A stretch of DNA of 64,000 nt from Macrobrachium rosenbergii (Eukaryota; Arthropoda; Malacostraca; Decapoda; Palaemonidae), in the NCBI RefSeq assembly GCF_040412425.1, contig NC_089781.1, forward strand, positions 55,857,960-55,921,959, read 5' to 3'. A program made the position numbers and the translations under genes. Under the pieces are notes generated by a model that was given only the letters and a program-made list of their open reading frames with translations, made no database searches and had not been told where the DNA came from. Numbering within the stretch: position 1 is the first letter of the stretch; every line of letters starts with the position of its first letter. Below are positions 12,981 to 26,700 of the stretch, in pieces.

Positions 12981-13869
12981 TTTTTACATTTTTCCAAAAG
13001 ATTTTAGTTTGAAATATTCTCTGTGAGACAGGTAGCAACAATTTAAAAGAAGCAATTTAGCCTTGTGATTCTGACTTTGTGGGTCCAGGAAAATGAAAAA
13101 CAAGGAAAACAAAGGAGAATTTCATATGAGCATAGGGCTCTTGTTACTGAGGGAAATATTACGTAAAACACGTGGGCAAAATTTAAAGGAGTGTATTTAC
13201 ATAAATGATATCAGTAATGGAAAAGAGGAACTCAAGTAGATTTCTGATCCTGAAGGGGATTCCTCGGGATTGAATGAAACTGGGGATTCCAGACAGTCCG
13301 AGAAGCTTCCACGAAATAGGGTCCTCTGAAATGAGAGATATGCACATTATACACCAGTAATGAAAATAGACAAAGAATAATGAATTGAAGCTGCACTGAG
13401 GGTGCCAAAGGACTTCGATGGAGTAATAAAGACTTAATACTGCCGATGCAAGAGGCGCACGGACATTAGACAAGGGATTCTTTTGATTAATGGCGCCTCT
13501 TCAAATAAATGTTACAAGGACAAAGCGTGACTGAATGGTGGTTTTCCAGAGCACATTACCGTAAGACAGGTGTGGTTCCAACGTAGAAAATTGGTCCGTG
13601 GATGACTTGCTAGTTCCGAGGGCGAGTTCTTCCACGTGTTAGGATGCAAGGGAACGGCGATGGGACTTCTCGAAGAAGAGCAACGCGTGGGTGAAGCGAG
13701 CACGTGGAGAAAGTATACTTTGAAAAGGGCCACGTGGTTAGGATGCAGGGGCATCGATGGGGCCAGGTGTTGGGTCCTCTTCACTCCCTGTCCCGCGCAC
13801 TTGTGTGAGAGAGACGCCTCGTGTGTTCTGCTTTTATTTCCTCCTATGGGGCAGGGGGCACTTCCAACA
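12981..13869 (-). repeat. Putative 5' LTR of the Ty3/gypsy-like element
   Basis: The boundary at 13869 is set by a minus-strand TGTTGGAAGTG start, and the inner boundary by the primer-binding site. Length is about 890 bp. The inner end lacks an obvious CA, and the partner LTR is not in the window, so both borders are provisional. A 30-bp imperfect direct repeat (cacgtg...ttaggatgca) occurs at 13635-13665 and 13728-13760. Confidence 0.4.
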
Positions 13870-14264
13870 TAGGGGGTGTTGAATCATCTTCCAGCTGATG
13901 CCCGCAGGGGAATTTGCCTGTAAGAAAACCCACCAGACAGAGATCACCTTTGCCTTGATGAACGATCTGGTTGGAAAGGAGTGGCTTTTAATCTTTTAAA
14001 CCCTTGTATTCTGACCGTGCTAAGTCGATAGACAGATGGTCTATCGATCGGGCGGCTGGCAGTAAATGAAACAACAACACAACCAACAACAACAAAAGAG
14101 GGGGAGGCAATTTGCTAGCGAATTCTTGCTAATCATAATAATATATATAATTACTTATTTGTGTTTTTCTTATCTAACAGATATGACCGAGAAAACATCC
14201 AGCCAACAAGACAAGACGGAGTGGGAGAATAACAGCAGCACTTCGGGGTTGGATGTCAGACAGT
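13870..14264. other. Flanking sequence, nothing recognised
   Basis: This lies between the putative LTR and the next transposase relic. An acceptor-like 'tttttcttatctaacag' precedes a short open frame at 14181. It may belong to the relic downstream, but no identity is claimed. Confidence 0.4.
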
Positions 14265-14650
14265 GGACCAGGGGAACTTACTGAAACTGAAGAAAGACTG
14301 AATAGCGCATAATATGTTAAAATACTGGACCAAGTACTATATCAACGGTTAGGGCGCAGCTGATCCAGGAACCGAACCTATATATCTTGTTATGGATAAT
14401 ATATATATCCATAATTCAAGATTAGTAAGAGATTGGTTAAATAATCATCCTGAAATTGTAAGAATTAAATGGCCTGCTAAATCATAATTTAAATCCCATA
14501 GAAAATCTGTGGGCAAAAATGGTTAGCCACTGGGATGCTAGAAAATGCAGATGCACTGCATAAATCGGTGGAATTACGTAGGCCTATATATACCTATGAA
14601 AATATTTGTGAAGTCTAGTCGGATCTGTGTCAAGGTGATTGGGAAACATA
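14265..14650 (+). pseudogene. Tc1/mariner-like transposase C-terminal relic
   Basis: Conceptual translation gives GELTETEERLNSA and YVKILDQVLYQRL, then MDN-IHNSRLVRDWLNNHP-EIVRIKWPAKS, then NP-EN-like and LWAKM-like segments after stops and shifts. This is the order of the second catalytic Asp (MDN) and the NPIENLW catalytic Glu region in Tc1/mariner DDE transposases. The sequence differs from the Tc1-like element at 17030-22931, so it is a separate family. Stops at several places make it non-functional. No terminal repeats were identified. Confidence 0.6.
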
Positions 14651-14679
14651 ATAGATAAAAAAGGGAGAGCGTGTTAATT

Positions 14680-14682
<3 letters not shown>

Positions 14683-14752
<70 letters not shown>
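14683..14752. repeat. (GA)n microsatellite
   Basis: This is an uninterrupted GA run of about 70 bp, just downstream of the transposase relic. Confidence 0.95.
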
Positions 14753-14756
<4 letters not shown>

Positions 14757-14897
14757 GTATTTAATTTACAGAGACGAGACCTAATTGTTGAAAGGTTGTA
14801 AGAGGTGCAATGAGTAAATTTTTAGTTCAATATTTTCACCATAATTGGAATAAATAATTATCTATCCTATTTGTTTAATTTACCTATTTTAAATTCA

Positions 14898-17029
<2,132 letters not shown>

Positions 17030-18012
17030 CAGTCAGCCACAGGAATAAGTATACATTTCAGCCACACGGGCTGGTTGTGATCTGGTAACACTGGAACTGT
17101 GCATCCAGACGCACGATGAAATTCGCACCTCTACACTCTTCCCCAAATTTTTTCCTCTATCCTTCACTCCCACCCTTTCAAGCACACGTTTATATAACTT
17201 CTGCTCCCTCTCTCTAATTTCTCCTTTAAGGAAAATAATATAACTGAGTCTATTCTGTAGGTTTATTTTCTCATCATGGAGGCGAGAAAACCCGTCTGTT
17301 CAACTTTTGTCGTAATAATATTATCACCTGCTGTTACTGACAGAAGAATTAACTCGGTTTTCGTGGAGCTCTCTTGTAATAATGGGATTTAGCTATCTAC
17401 CAATAAAAGCCTTATCTATCAAATAACAGGATACCTACTACTCTTTAATTTTAATTGTAATATCAACAACCGCATTCCAAATTCTTATTATTACAAAGAC
17501 AAACTAGCATCAGATCGTGTAGGACCTTAATAACCCAAATTAAGCATGAAGAAATAAAGAAGACACAAGTTAAAGAGAGAAAGACCTCCATAGGCCTAGA
17601 AGACACTGAAGGAGGAGGAAGAAAGAGACAGTTATAAGAGAGAGGACAACAGCAAGAAGGAGGCAGACGGAAAGGAGACACAGTGTAATAGAGCTCATAG
17701 AGTGTGGCTGGTGTCAGAAGGGGCGCCATTACCCTCTTAAGTATAATGGGGGCAAATGTCTTGACTTAGTATATGTCGTAATGGTTATTAAGGGAGTCGA
17801 TTCTTCCTTATGGTTGGACGTTTGTTTGGTCACAACCGACAATCATTGGATCTAATTCTCGTATTTTTGTGCATGATTTGAACTGCTCGGCATACGTTTA
17901 CATTTATCTATCGATGTCAAGCATGTGCAGCTTTTTTGTTTGTTTGTTTGTGTTCGTTCTGCAGGTGTGAATTTCCACGTTAAGAATGTAACAAGTAATA
18001 ATGAGATTATAT

Positions 18013-18110
<98 letters not shown>

Positions 18111-18520
18111 TATATTATATATATCATTTGACGTATACAAACCATGATATTAGTAACATTTTTAACGTATACATAATTAAGGGACAAATATTACAGTACC
18201 CTATTATTAAGGATACACAATAGATTGAAAAATAACCATTTATTATTAAATATGTTATATAATAAGACATGACCAAAAACAAACTATTACCTAGTCTCAA
18301 TGAAAGCAGATTACCCTTCAACCAAAACATTATCTTGGTTTTATTAAGATTTTCTCAACAAATTCATCCGCTACCAAAAAAGTTTCCTCCTTCTATTAGA
18401 GTATCAGTATTTAGTCCATCCACCATCGTTGGCGATGACATCTTGTAGTCTACTGGGGACGGAGGCTACATGATTGTAGACGATGTGTTGATTTTTCCTG
18501 AATATCTCCCATTCGGACAT
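17030..18520. repeat. Left long inverted repeat of Tc1-like element
   Basis: About 1.49 kb, inverted relative to 21315-22931. Its inner 130 bp or so (about 18390-18520) is an antisense copy of the transposase 3' end, including the codons for MSEWEIFR and the final WTKY-stop. A (TA)n run at 18016-18110 lies within it. Transposase binding sites would be expected near the outer end; that is inferred from family knowledge. Confidence 0.85.
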
Positions 18521-18800
18521 TTTTCTCTCCATCCTTCACTCCCACCTTTCAAGACACGTTTATAACTTATGCTCCTCTCTCTGATTTCTGCTTTAGGAAA
18601 AATAATAATAACTCTAACCTATTCTGCAGGTTTATTTTCTCATCATGGAGGCGAGAAAACCCGTCTGTTCAACTTTTGTCGTAATAATATTATTACTTGC
18701 TGTTACCGACAGAAGAATTAACTCGGTTTTCGCTGAGCTCTCTTGTAATCATGAGATTTAGCTATCTACCAATAAAAGACGCTATTTAACAAAGTGAGCT
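18521..18800 (+). repeat. Second copy of subterminal sequence ahead of transposase
   Basis: This repeats 17150-17430 in direct orientation, starting exactly where the antisense transposase stub ends. It includes the 'ccttcactcccacc' and 'ggcgagaaaacccgtctgtt' blocks. The same arrangement occurs in copy 1 (about 1860-2160). The duplication therefore predates the spread of the two copies. Confidence 0.8.
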
Positions 18801-19824
18801 GACAGCAACCTTGGGACAATATGTGGGTTGTTTACGTTGTGTAAAGATATTGTAGAGTTACCGTGAAGGGCTTTAGGCTTCTGGAAACCATGAATATTCT
18901 GTATCCGTGTTACCATATAACATAGGACCTGCCAAGCGAGGGCAATATTCTCTCTTCCTGCCCTCCAACACTTCATGATCTCGTCCAATACCTCAATTAA
19001 ATGCTTCGAATCCTCTAAGTTCTAACAGAGTCGACAAGCGAGACACCATCCCAACCAAGGACCATAAAGGAACCAACTCACGGAAGAAAAACACCTCTCG
19101 TCTGAAATGGAACCTGCTCAAGAGAAAATCGCACTAAGAGGAGGATTATTGGAATGAGAGAGACTGGACTCTCTGTGTCTGATATAGCTCGAGAAACTGG
19201 ATTAACAAGAAAAACCGTATATAAGTGGTGAAGAAGATGGGAAGAGGAAGGTGATCTTCGCGATAGGCCAAGACCTTTTGGGTCCAAGAAAAACTACTCC
19301 CGAAGATGACAGGAGAATTCTGAACGAAAGTAACGGCAAATCCTTCACAAATGCATGTGACATACGAGACAATCTTGAACTGCAAGTTTCCAGTGAAATG
19401 GTACGACGTCGTCTCCCACCGTGCTGGAGTGCACCACAGAGTTCCTGCCGTTAAAGAGAAATTAGAGGAGAGACATCGGATAAACCGCCTCATTGTTTGC
19501 CCGGCAGTATGTCAACGAAGACTTAGGTTTCTGGGCAAGAGTTGTTTTTCAGATGAAAAACATTTGCGTCGACCTCGCACGGACAGTTGCACTGTTGGCG
19601 ACGCATTAATACAAGATACTCCAGTGAGCATCTACGAACAAGCCAGAAGTGGCCACGTTACCTGTAACGTCTGGGGATGGGTTAACTTTATACACCCTCG
19701 GTGAACTGGCAGAAATACAGGAAGATTCAACGCCGACCAATACCTTGAAATACTGGAAGAAGTGATGGTCCCAACGGTTCGAGCCATGGCATTTCCCTAC
19801 CCAGAGCGCATTCTGTTCATGCAA

Positions 19825-20209
19825 GTATGAGTTTCATCTCATCTCAAATTGCAGTAATAGGGAAAACTCTGCTGTAGTGCTGGTTTCATTAACTTGTATT
19901 ATTAACTTGTTCTATTTATACAGTACTTTTACAAAAAATGTAAAAATATATGAGTCCTTATTGATATTCAGAACAGAAACAAGCAACATTTGAGCTCCGT
20001 GAGAGAACGAAGTAGTTGTATGGTTGTTGGTTCTTGAAGTATTCACCATCTTCTAGCCTCAAACTTCAAGGGTGATTTTTCCTTGTTTTAAGAAACTACT
20101 CACGGCGTTTGTTTCCTTTATGACTCGCAACGACTCGGCACTGAGTGTCGTAACTACAAAATGTCTATCATTCATCTGGTATTAATTTAGTAGGCAATGG
20201 TAATGCTGT

Positions 20210-20291
<82 letters not shown>

Positions 20292-21128
20292 TCTATATAT
20301 GATATGATATGATATGCAAGCATCATATGATTTGTCATTTGTCGGAAGGGTGAGGTGGATATAATCTTTAACGCAGGGGTGTGCAACCTATTTTCCCAAA
20401 TATATCTGTTGGTATGGATACCTAACCTTACTATTTCATGTTATTTACTACGATCGAAAACATATTATGAGATTATACTGATAAAGATAGATGATTAGTT
20501 TGTTACTGATTTTATTTAAATTATATCACAAACATAAGATTGTTCAAAACAAAAGTATTTTCCTTACTATAGATGAGCAAATGAAAGGCTAATTATTATA
20601 ATGTACAAACATAAATAATTACTTATTATTGGTTAACTGGGATCATTAACATAAGAAAATCCGGGTTTCCTCTGAAATCTTGCGTTTTTTTACTTGGGTA
20701 GAAGCCATTATTAGTAGAATAAAATCTTTCCTGCTGAGGGCCACTATAGCTTATTTAATTTTAGGAGAAAGGGCCCCAATGAAAGCCTCCAGAGGGCCAG
20801 CATGTAATGGCCACTTCCTTGCACAGGGCTGTTTAACGTGGTTCTGTCTCCCAGTTCAGATCTCTTTTCCCTGGTTTGAAAAAGCTAAGTGAAATTCACC
20901 TCTTCCTCTCCACGATAGACTTCAACTCCACGTGGCTTATGGCTTTGAGCTCTTTGAGAGGGGTCGTTATTGTTGGAATATCTCAGCTTTTCAGACCAGG
21001 AGAAAGGAGAAATGAAAACAGGGAAAAACAGGCAAACAGGCCAGGTTATGTCCAGCTCACCTTCACAATTTGACGCCTCTTGTAAAAAATTATTAATATA
21101 TACTATATATGTGACGTTTGTTTTGCAG
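19825..21128 (+). other. Putative spliceosomal intron in transposase
   Basis: The sequence starts GTATGAG after codons ATG CAA and ends TTTGTTTTGCAG before GAT AAC TGT. Joining these gives the conserved MQ-DN order exactly, with a phase 0 junction. Length is 1304 bp. Intron sequence from 19840-20200 recurs inverted at about 300-735 in copy 1, so it belongs to the transposon family. It contains a (TA)n run at 20213-20285. The alternative is an insertion that landed precisely at this codon boundary. Confidence 0.65.
20213..20285. repeat. (TA)n microsatellite in intron
   Basis: A TA tract of about 73 bp, also present as a tract in copy 1 (234-300). Confidence 0.9.
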
Positions 21129-21314
21129 GATAACTGTCCCATTCACACAGCCAGGATAGTTAGGCGATGGTTTGAGGAGCAACGAGACATTGACCTGCTG
21201 GACTGGCCAAGTAAGGGGATGTGATATGAATCCATTGGAAAATTGCTGGGGACCATCGTCAACTCTTGGATCCCAGGCCAAGAGCGATCATCAAGGCAGC
21301 TCCTCCAGCGCACC

Positions 21315-21697
21315 ATGTCCGAATGGGAGATATTCAGAAGAAATCAACGCATCGTCTACAATCATGTAGCCTCCGTCCCCAGACTAGAAGATGTCATCGC
21401 CAACGATGGTGGATGGACTAAATACTGATACTCTAATAGAAGGGAGGAAACTTTTTTAGTAGCGGATGAATTTGTTGAGAAAATCTTAATAAAACCAAGA
21501 TAATGTTGTTGGTTGAAGGGTAATCTGCTTTCATTGAGACTAAGTAATAGTTTGTTTTTGGTCATGTCTTATTATATAACATATTTAATAATAAATGGTT
21601 ATTTTTCAATCTATTGTGTATCCTTAATAATAGGGTACTGTAATATTTGTCCCTTAATTATGTATACGTTAAAAATGTTACTAATATCAGGTGTGGA

Positions 21698-21755
<58 letters not shown>

Positions 21756-22931
21756 TATTATATATACATTCTTAACGTAAATTCTCAACTAGAATATAAA
21801 CAAACAAAAAAGCTAATGCTTGCCATCGATATTACGATTGCAGTACATTCAAAAACGAGGAAATTAGATCAACTGCAGAAACAAACGTTCAACCATAAGG
21901 AAGAATCGACTGTTGAATAACCAAACATTTAAAAAAGACCTTTGCTCCCATTATACTTAATGCAGTGGTTCTCAACCGATAGATAAATGTCCTCCACGTA
22001 TGCATCGAGCAGTTCAATTTCATAAACAAAAATACGAGAATTAGATCCAGTGATTGTCTAGGTCTAATTCTAGAGTGACCTATAGAACGAACAAACGTTA
22101 TAACAATAAGCATATATTTTTAGAAAACTCGATTAGTTCTCATTCTTGTTAAGAATAACCCAGTGATTTAATTCTAGACATTTACTAAGTCAAGACCTTT
22201 GCTCCCATTATAACCACTAAGAGGGTAATGGCGCCCCTTCTAACACCAGCCACACTCTATCAGCTCTATTTCACTGTGTCTCCTTTCCGTCTGCCTCCTT
22301 CTTGCTGTTGTCCTCTCTCTTATAACTGTCTCTTTCTTCCTCCTCCTTCAGTGTCTTCTAGGCCTATGGAGGTCTTTTTCTCTTTAACTGTGTCTTCTTT
22401 ATTTCTTCATGCTTAATTTGAGTTACGTAAGGTCCTACACGATCTGATGCTAGTTGTCTTTGTAATCATAAGAATTTGGAATGCGGTTGTTGATATTACA
22501 ATTAAAATTAAAGAGTAGTAGGTATCCTGTTATTTGATAGATAAGGCTTTTTATTGGTAGATAGCTAAATCCCATTATTACAAGAGAGCTCCACGAAAAC
22601 CGAGTTAATTCTTCTGTCAGTAACAGCAGGTAATAATATTATTACGACAAAAGTTGAACAGACGGGTTTTCTCGCCTCCATGATGAGAAAATAAACCTAC
22701 AGAATAGACTCAGTTATATTATTTTCCTTAAAGGAGAAATTAGAGAGAGGGAGCAGAAGTTATATAAACGTGTGCTTGAAAGGGTGGGAGTGAAGGATAG
22801 AGGAAAAAATTTGGGGGAAGAGGTGTAGAGGTGCGAATTTCATCGTGCGTCTGGATGCACAGTTCCAGTGTTACCAGATCACAACCAGCCCGTGTGGCTG
22901 AAATGTGTATACTTATTCCTGTGGCCGACTG
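21315..22931. repeat. Right long inverted repeat of Tc1-like element
   Basis: About 1.6 kb, complementary to 17030-18520. It begins inside the transposase frame, so the last 38 codons or so are part of the repeat. It is longer than the left arm. Between about 21780 and 22200 it carries a partial second version of the same sequence, seen as two copies of 'acgaga/gaaattagatc' and of 'tttgctcccattata'. Confidence 0.85.
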
Positions 22932-22933
22932 TA

Positions 22934-23489
22934 CATTGTTGCATCTTCCTTTTTAAACTGAATTAGAATATCTTCTTTTTACTGGTTCATAAAACTTATC
23001 AGTACTTGGTCTTTTACACTTATATTGTCATGTTTTTTAATATGTACTTTTACATTGTCAATATTTTTTTATATTTACCAGTAATTTTCTGACGTGATTT
23101 ATCATCACGTTGTAAGACTATCAACGAATCCAAATTAGTTTTCTTTAAGAAGTTATAAGTCCGAACGTTTTCTATAGTTTTGAATGACATACGATTCAAT
23201 TGGTGAGTTTTCTAAATCAATGTTAGGATTATTTTTATATTAACAAACACTACTGCCTCTTCTTTTAGGATGAACTCTATGATTATATCTACCACATGTG
23301 AAATACAATTTTCCAATAACCGCAGATTCTTACAACTTCATTGAGCATAGGGGAAAAATTACGGCCGTAAACAAAACAAAAACCAAAAACGCATTAATTT
23401 CCATTTACCAATGCAGTTTGAAAATGAATTATAAACTTATATAGAAATGAATCATGTCTTCCCATTGAGAACTGAAAACAAATGTCCGC
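22934..23489. other. AT-rich flank, nothing recognised
   Basis: Non-repetitive AT-rich sequence after the right TA duplication. No coding signature was seen. Confidence 0.5.
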
Positions 23490-23599
23490 GTGATCAGAGG
23501 GGATTCAGGATTAGAGTCCATTTACTCTTTTGAATATTTGAGACTTGTATTTCAAGAAGACAATAAAAAACCAAGGCAATGCAACCTGCACCTCCCTAT

Positions 23600-23720
23600 G
23601 AACCAACCCCTAATCGGTCCAGCCCTAGTTCCGCCTGATATCTCCCAGGTCCGTTTCGGGCAGTTGATGGAGCTACCACAGCTCACATTTAGCAGGTTCC
23701 CAGCTAACCTGGCACAGGCT
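23600..23720 (-). repeat. Fragment of LINE 5' untranslated region
   Basis: Blocks such as 'ggtccagccctag', 'agttccgcctga', 'cgggcagttgatgg' and 'ctaccacagctcac' recur in the same order in the LINE 5' ends at 37640-37760 and 46750-46890. This is a short, diverged piece of that family. The 86-codon plus frame over it (23490-23750) is probably incidental. Confidence 0.55.
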
Positions 23721-23750
23721 CTTGCGCTTCGGCAATCCACTTTTGGATAA

Positions 23751-26700
23751 ATCTGAAAACCCGAGCAGATTCCTGCTTACTGAAGCAGAAACCACATCAA
23801 TTTTTCCAAACGAGGGGTTCTGTATCCCCTAAGACATATTTTTGTTCATTTACATTCCCCCTTGATTTTTTTGGGTACAACTGAATCAGTGCTATGGAAA
23901 AAGGAATATTACCTTGAAATTGACTTTTCCTATAGTATTTTCCTGTTTAGTAACAATTTAATGTTATTTTTGTCATTCGACTGTAAATATAGAAATGAAA
24001 CATTTTTTTGTATGCAGCCATCCTGGACTGCTACTGCAGAGCCCAGTGTTAAAAAGGTATTTAGTAAAAAGTAAGAGGCCTGATCAATTGCGGAGTCAAA
24101 GATCTTGATATTATAAAAGAGCCTGTTAGAAATAGTTCCTTTTATAATTTGTTTCCTTGCCAATTTGATGTTAATACCTTACAGGTGAACAAAACTGAAC
24201 TTTAAGCAAATGTCTACTGGCAAAAACTGAAAACTAAGGTTTATTTTGTTCATCATTGGTAGATGAAAAAGTGAGGAAATAGGTTTGAAAATTCCTGGCA
24301 GAATTTGATTGATAAATTAAATGCCAAAATAACGTGAATTAGTGAACTCCTGAAGCCTTCAATGGAATATGGGAATCAGCTTCAATGTAATGCTGAAAAG
24401 TGAAATGTTAATTGGTCATTATTTAATACAACATTTTTCATTTTAAATAAAGAGATAAACAATGGAGTTTATAATTACAAATAACAAGGTGGCTCCTTTC
24501 AAACAGCTTGTATTCAACTTTCTTGATTCAAAACAAGGCAAGGAACTGTTTTTGCATGTAAGAAAGCCTGTCAATGTATATATCATGCTTAGAACAAAGA
24601 CTATGGTAAATTTATATATGGACCCACAGTCACCTTATTTAAACACACACACACACAACACACAAATAGATAATGGGCTTATGTAAATCTACATATTTTG
24701 AGTCTATGGGGATTAAGATATACAAAGACTTATGTCATTTGATAAACAACAAACAGAGAAGTTTAAAGACATAATGCATGATATATGGGATAAATACTGC
24801 ATTACCATAATACATACATACATTGGTACACACACACACACACACACACACTTCTAATCATTTTGCAGCACTAATATAAAGTGTTAGATAGAACTATAAT
24901 ATTAATATATATGGTTGATATATATATGATATAAGTCTATTGATAATCAATTGAAAGGAATTATAGAAGAAATAATAGTAGATCCTGCTATTGATTAAAA
25001 AGATTGGTCCAAATAAGGCTCAGCTGAAGAACAGAAACATTTTAGAGCCAGTTTTCAATTGTTCTTTGAAAACTTATTGAACTGTTATTTTAAATGAGGC
25101 TGCTAACTGGTACTGACTTGATGGGTTCCATTTTGAAATTGCTAGTTTGTTTCAGAATGGCGATCTTGCATTTTACTGACATAAAGTCTGCCTTTCTTAT
25201 GATTGATTTGAATGAAGAAACACTTTGCCAATTTAGAAGATGGAAAAATTAGTTTGTTATCGATATAAAACTATTGTTTAGGATGCACCCTCTCTTTTAT
25301 CTTGAATTATGCGTGAACATTTGTATCTTTAACCATTCCTACAAGACAAATGATAACAAATGTTTCGATTTTTGTAGAATTATCATTAACTCAGCCAGAT
25401 AGTTTTCATTACCGGCTTAAAATCCCTTGTTTTGAGTCCTCTGGCCATCGTATTTCTTTTAAGTTCAGTGTTTGTTTTCTTGAACCTGAGTTGGGGAGAC
25501 AAGAAATCTGCCTGATACCTTAGTAAAGACTTCCGGGGCAGAGTTGAACCTGCCTTGGATTCACAAGATATTGCCTGAACCTCTCCACTTTAAAGACTGA
25601 TTGTGTGGGCAGAGTTGAACCTGGAAAGTTTTATTACAAACATTGCCTGTTTTCTCCCCTAAAGACTATCCATCACTTGAGTTGAACACAATGAAAGCCA
25701 TTTGAAAGAACCTGAAATAATAATAAATGAAATGAAAAGCGGCGAAGATTTTGATATTTTCTTCTTGAGATGAGAGAGTTCTCTTCGGAAAACCATCCTC
25801 TCTCTCATAAACTTTGTGAGTTGTACATTAAGCCTTTTGAGACTAAACATTTTGGGAAAGAAATATATCCATTTTCACATTTGTTATATCAAGATTTACA
25901 ACTGTTCAACGATTTTTAAAAATATTTCTTTCCGTACTTTGGATTGAAACTGGTCTTATTTAATGCCAGTTTCCAATTAAAAGCATCAACAGCAACAATA
26001 TTCAACATCAAAGAACTTATCGTAAACTTATTTCTTTTAGGGCGTAGAACACCTGACTGAAGTGCTCCTGTCTCTCACAAAAGTGTTTGATTACAGCGGT
26101 TTTTCTCTTTGAAAGAAAAGAGCAAAGGTTAATTTTCATTCTGAGATATTAACTCCAATGAAACTTCAAATCTGAATACCAGAAATTTATTGCAATATAA
26201 CAGAGAGCAAAAATAACAGAAGCATAAAAAGTAACATTACAAAGGAGTTACAGGTAGCTACATGGGACGAGTTATATTATCTCTTGAAAATATGTATTTG
26301 ATAAAAATAGAATATGTTTAAAAAAATTCTTTTACATGCTGTAAAGCTATTATAAATTACTTTTCAATATAAATAAATGTTTAGTTTGATCCATGCTTAC
26401 TGCTGCGCACTAATACGAGAGAAAGGTGATTCTGAGGCATGAATGATTGATTTGCTTGTGGTTATATTTTTGATCGACCTGTGTCAAGTTCGTTTTTAGG
26501 AAGAATACTATTCTGGTGTCGTTTAAAGTTGAATTGATGAAAAAATTTTTTTAACAAAAAGAAATTAAATTTCAAAACGACGAGTTGAAATCACAGACAA
26601 TAATAAAAATCTCTATACTTTGCCTTCTACAATATTTGCAAAAATAATGTAACACATATATACATTTTAAGCTCATGCTATTTCTGTTAGCCTTGGGACA

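Larger units (their letters stand above)
9509..13869 (-). mobile_element. Ty3/gypsy-like LTR retrotransposon, 5' part, decayed
   Basis: Reading on the minus strand, the order is a putative LTR (12981-13869), a primer-binding site (12963-12980), a leader with 60-bp tandem repeats, gag starting at 11342, zinc knuckles and a retroviral-type aspartyl protease. The sequence then enters the N gap. This order and the protease motif place it among LTR retrotransposons. The TGGCGACC primer-binding start and gag type favour Ty3/gypsy. Reverse transcriptase, integrase and the second LTR are not visible. Several frameshifts and stops show that it is inactive. Confidence 0.7.
19107..21428 (+). pseudogene. 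Tc1-like transposase, two exons, frameshifted
   Basis: The ATG at 19107 opens the frame. An N-terminal helix-turn-helix region follows (GLSVSDIARETGLTRKTVYKW, with a one-base shift before it and TGA after it). The first catalytic Asp is in CFSDEKH (about 19551). The second is in DNCPIHTA (21129). The catalytic Glu is in DMNPLENCWG (about 21225-21255), reached by a one-base shift, with about 34-35 residues between the last two. The frame ends at WTKY-TGA (21426-21428). Exons 19107-19824 and 21129-21428 total about 1018 bp, close to a typical 340-residue Tc1 transposase. Frame breaks make this copy non-functional. Confidence 0.8.
17030..22931 (+). mobile_element. Composite Tc1-like transposon with long inverted repeats, copy 2 (full length)
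   Basis: The left end reads TA|CAGTCAGCCACAGGAATA and the right end is its near-exact inverse, TATTCCTGTGGCCGACTG|TA. A TA dinucleotide flanks each end (17028-17029 and 22932-22933), as in Tc1/mariner insertion. Length is 5902 bp, far above the usual 1.3-2.4 kb. The inverted repeats are 17030-18520 and 21315-22931. Between them lie a second, direct copy of subterminal sequence (18521-18800) and a Tc1-type transposase gene with a GT-AG gap. Frame breaks in the transposase suggest this copy is no longer autonomous. Confidence 0.85.

Noticed and set aside
13636..13872. 78-codon plus frame as a small gene
   Set aside because: It lies in the putative LTR, contains an internal nucleotide duplication and has no recognisable domain.
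21963..21977. Match to the common hAT terminus cagtggttctcaacc
   Set aside because: No inverted partner or 8-bp duplication was found nearby, so a separate hAT element is not supported.
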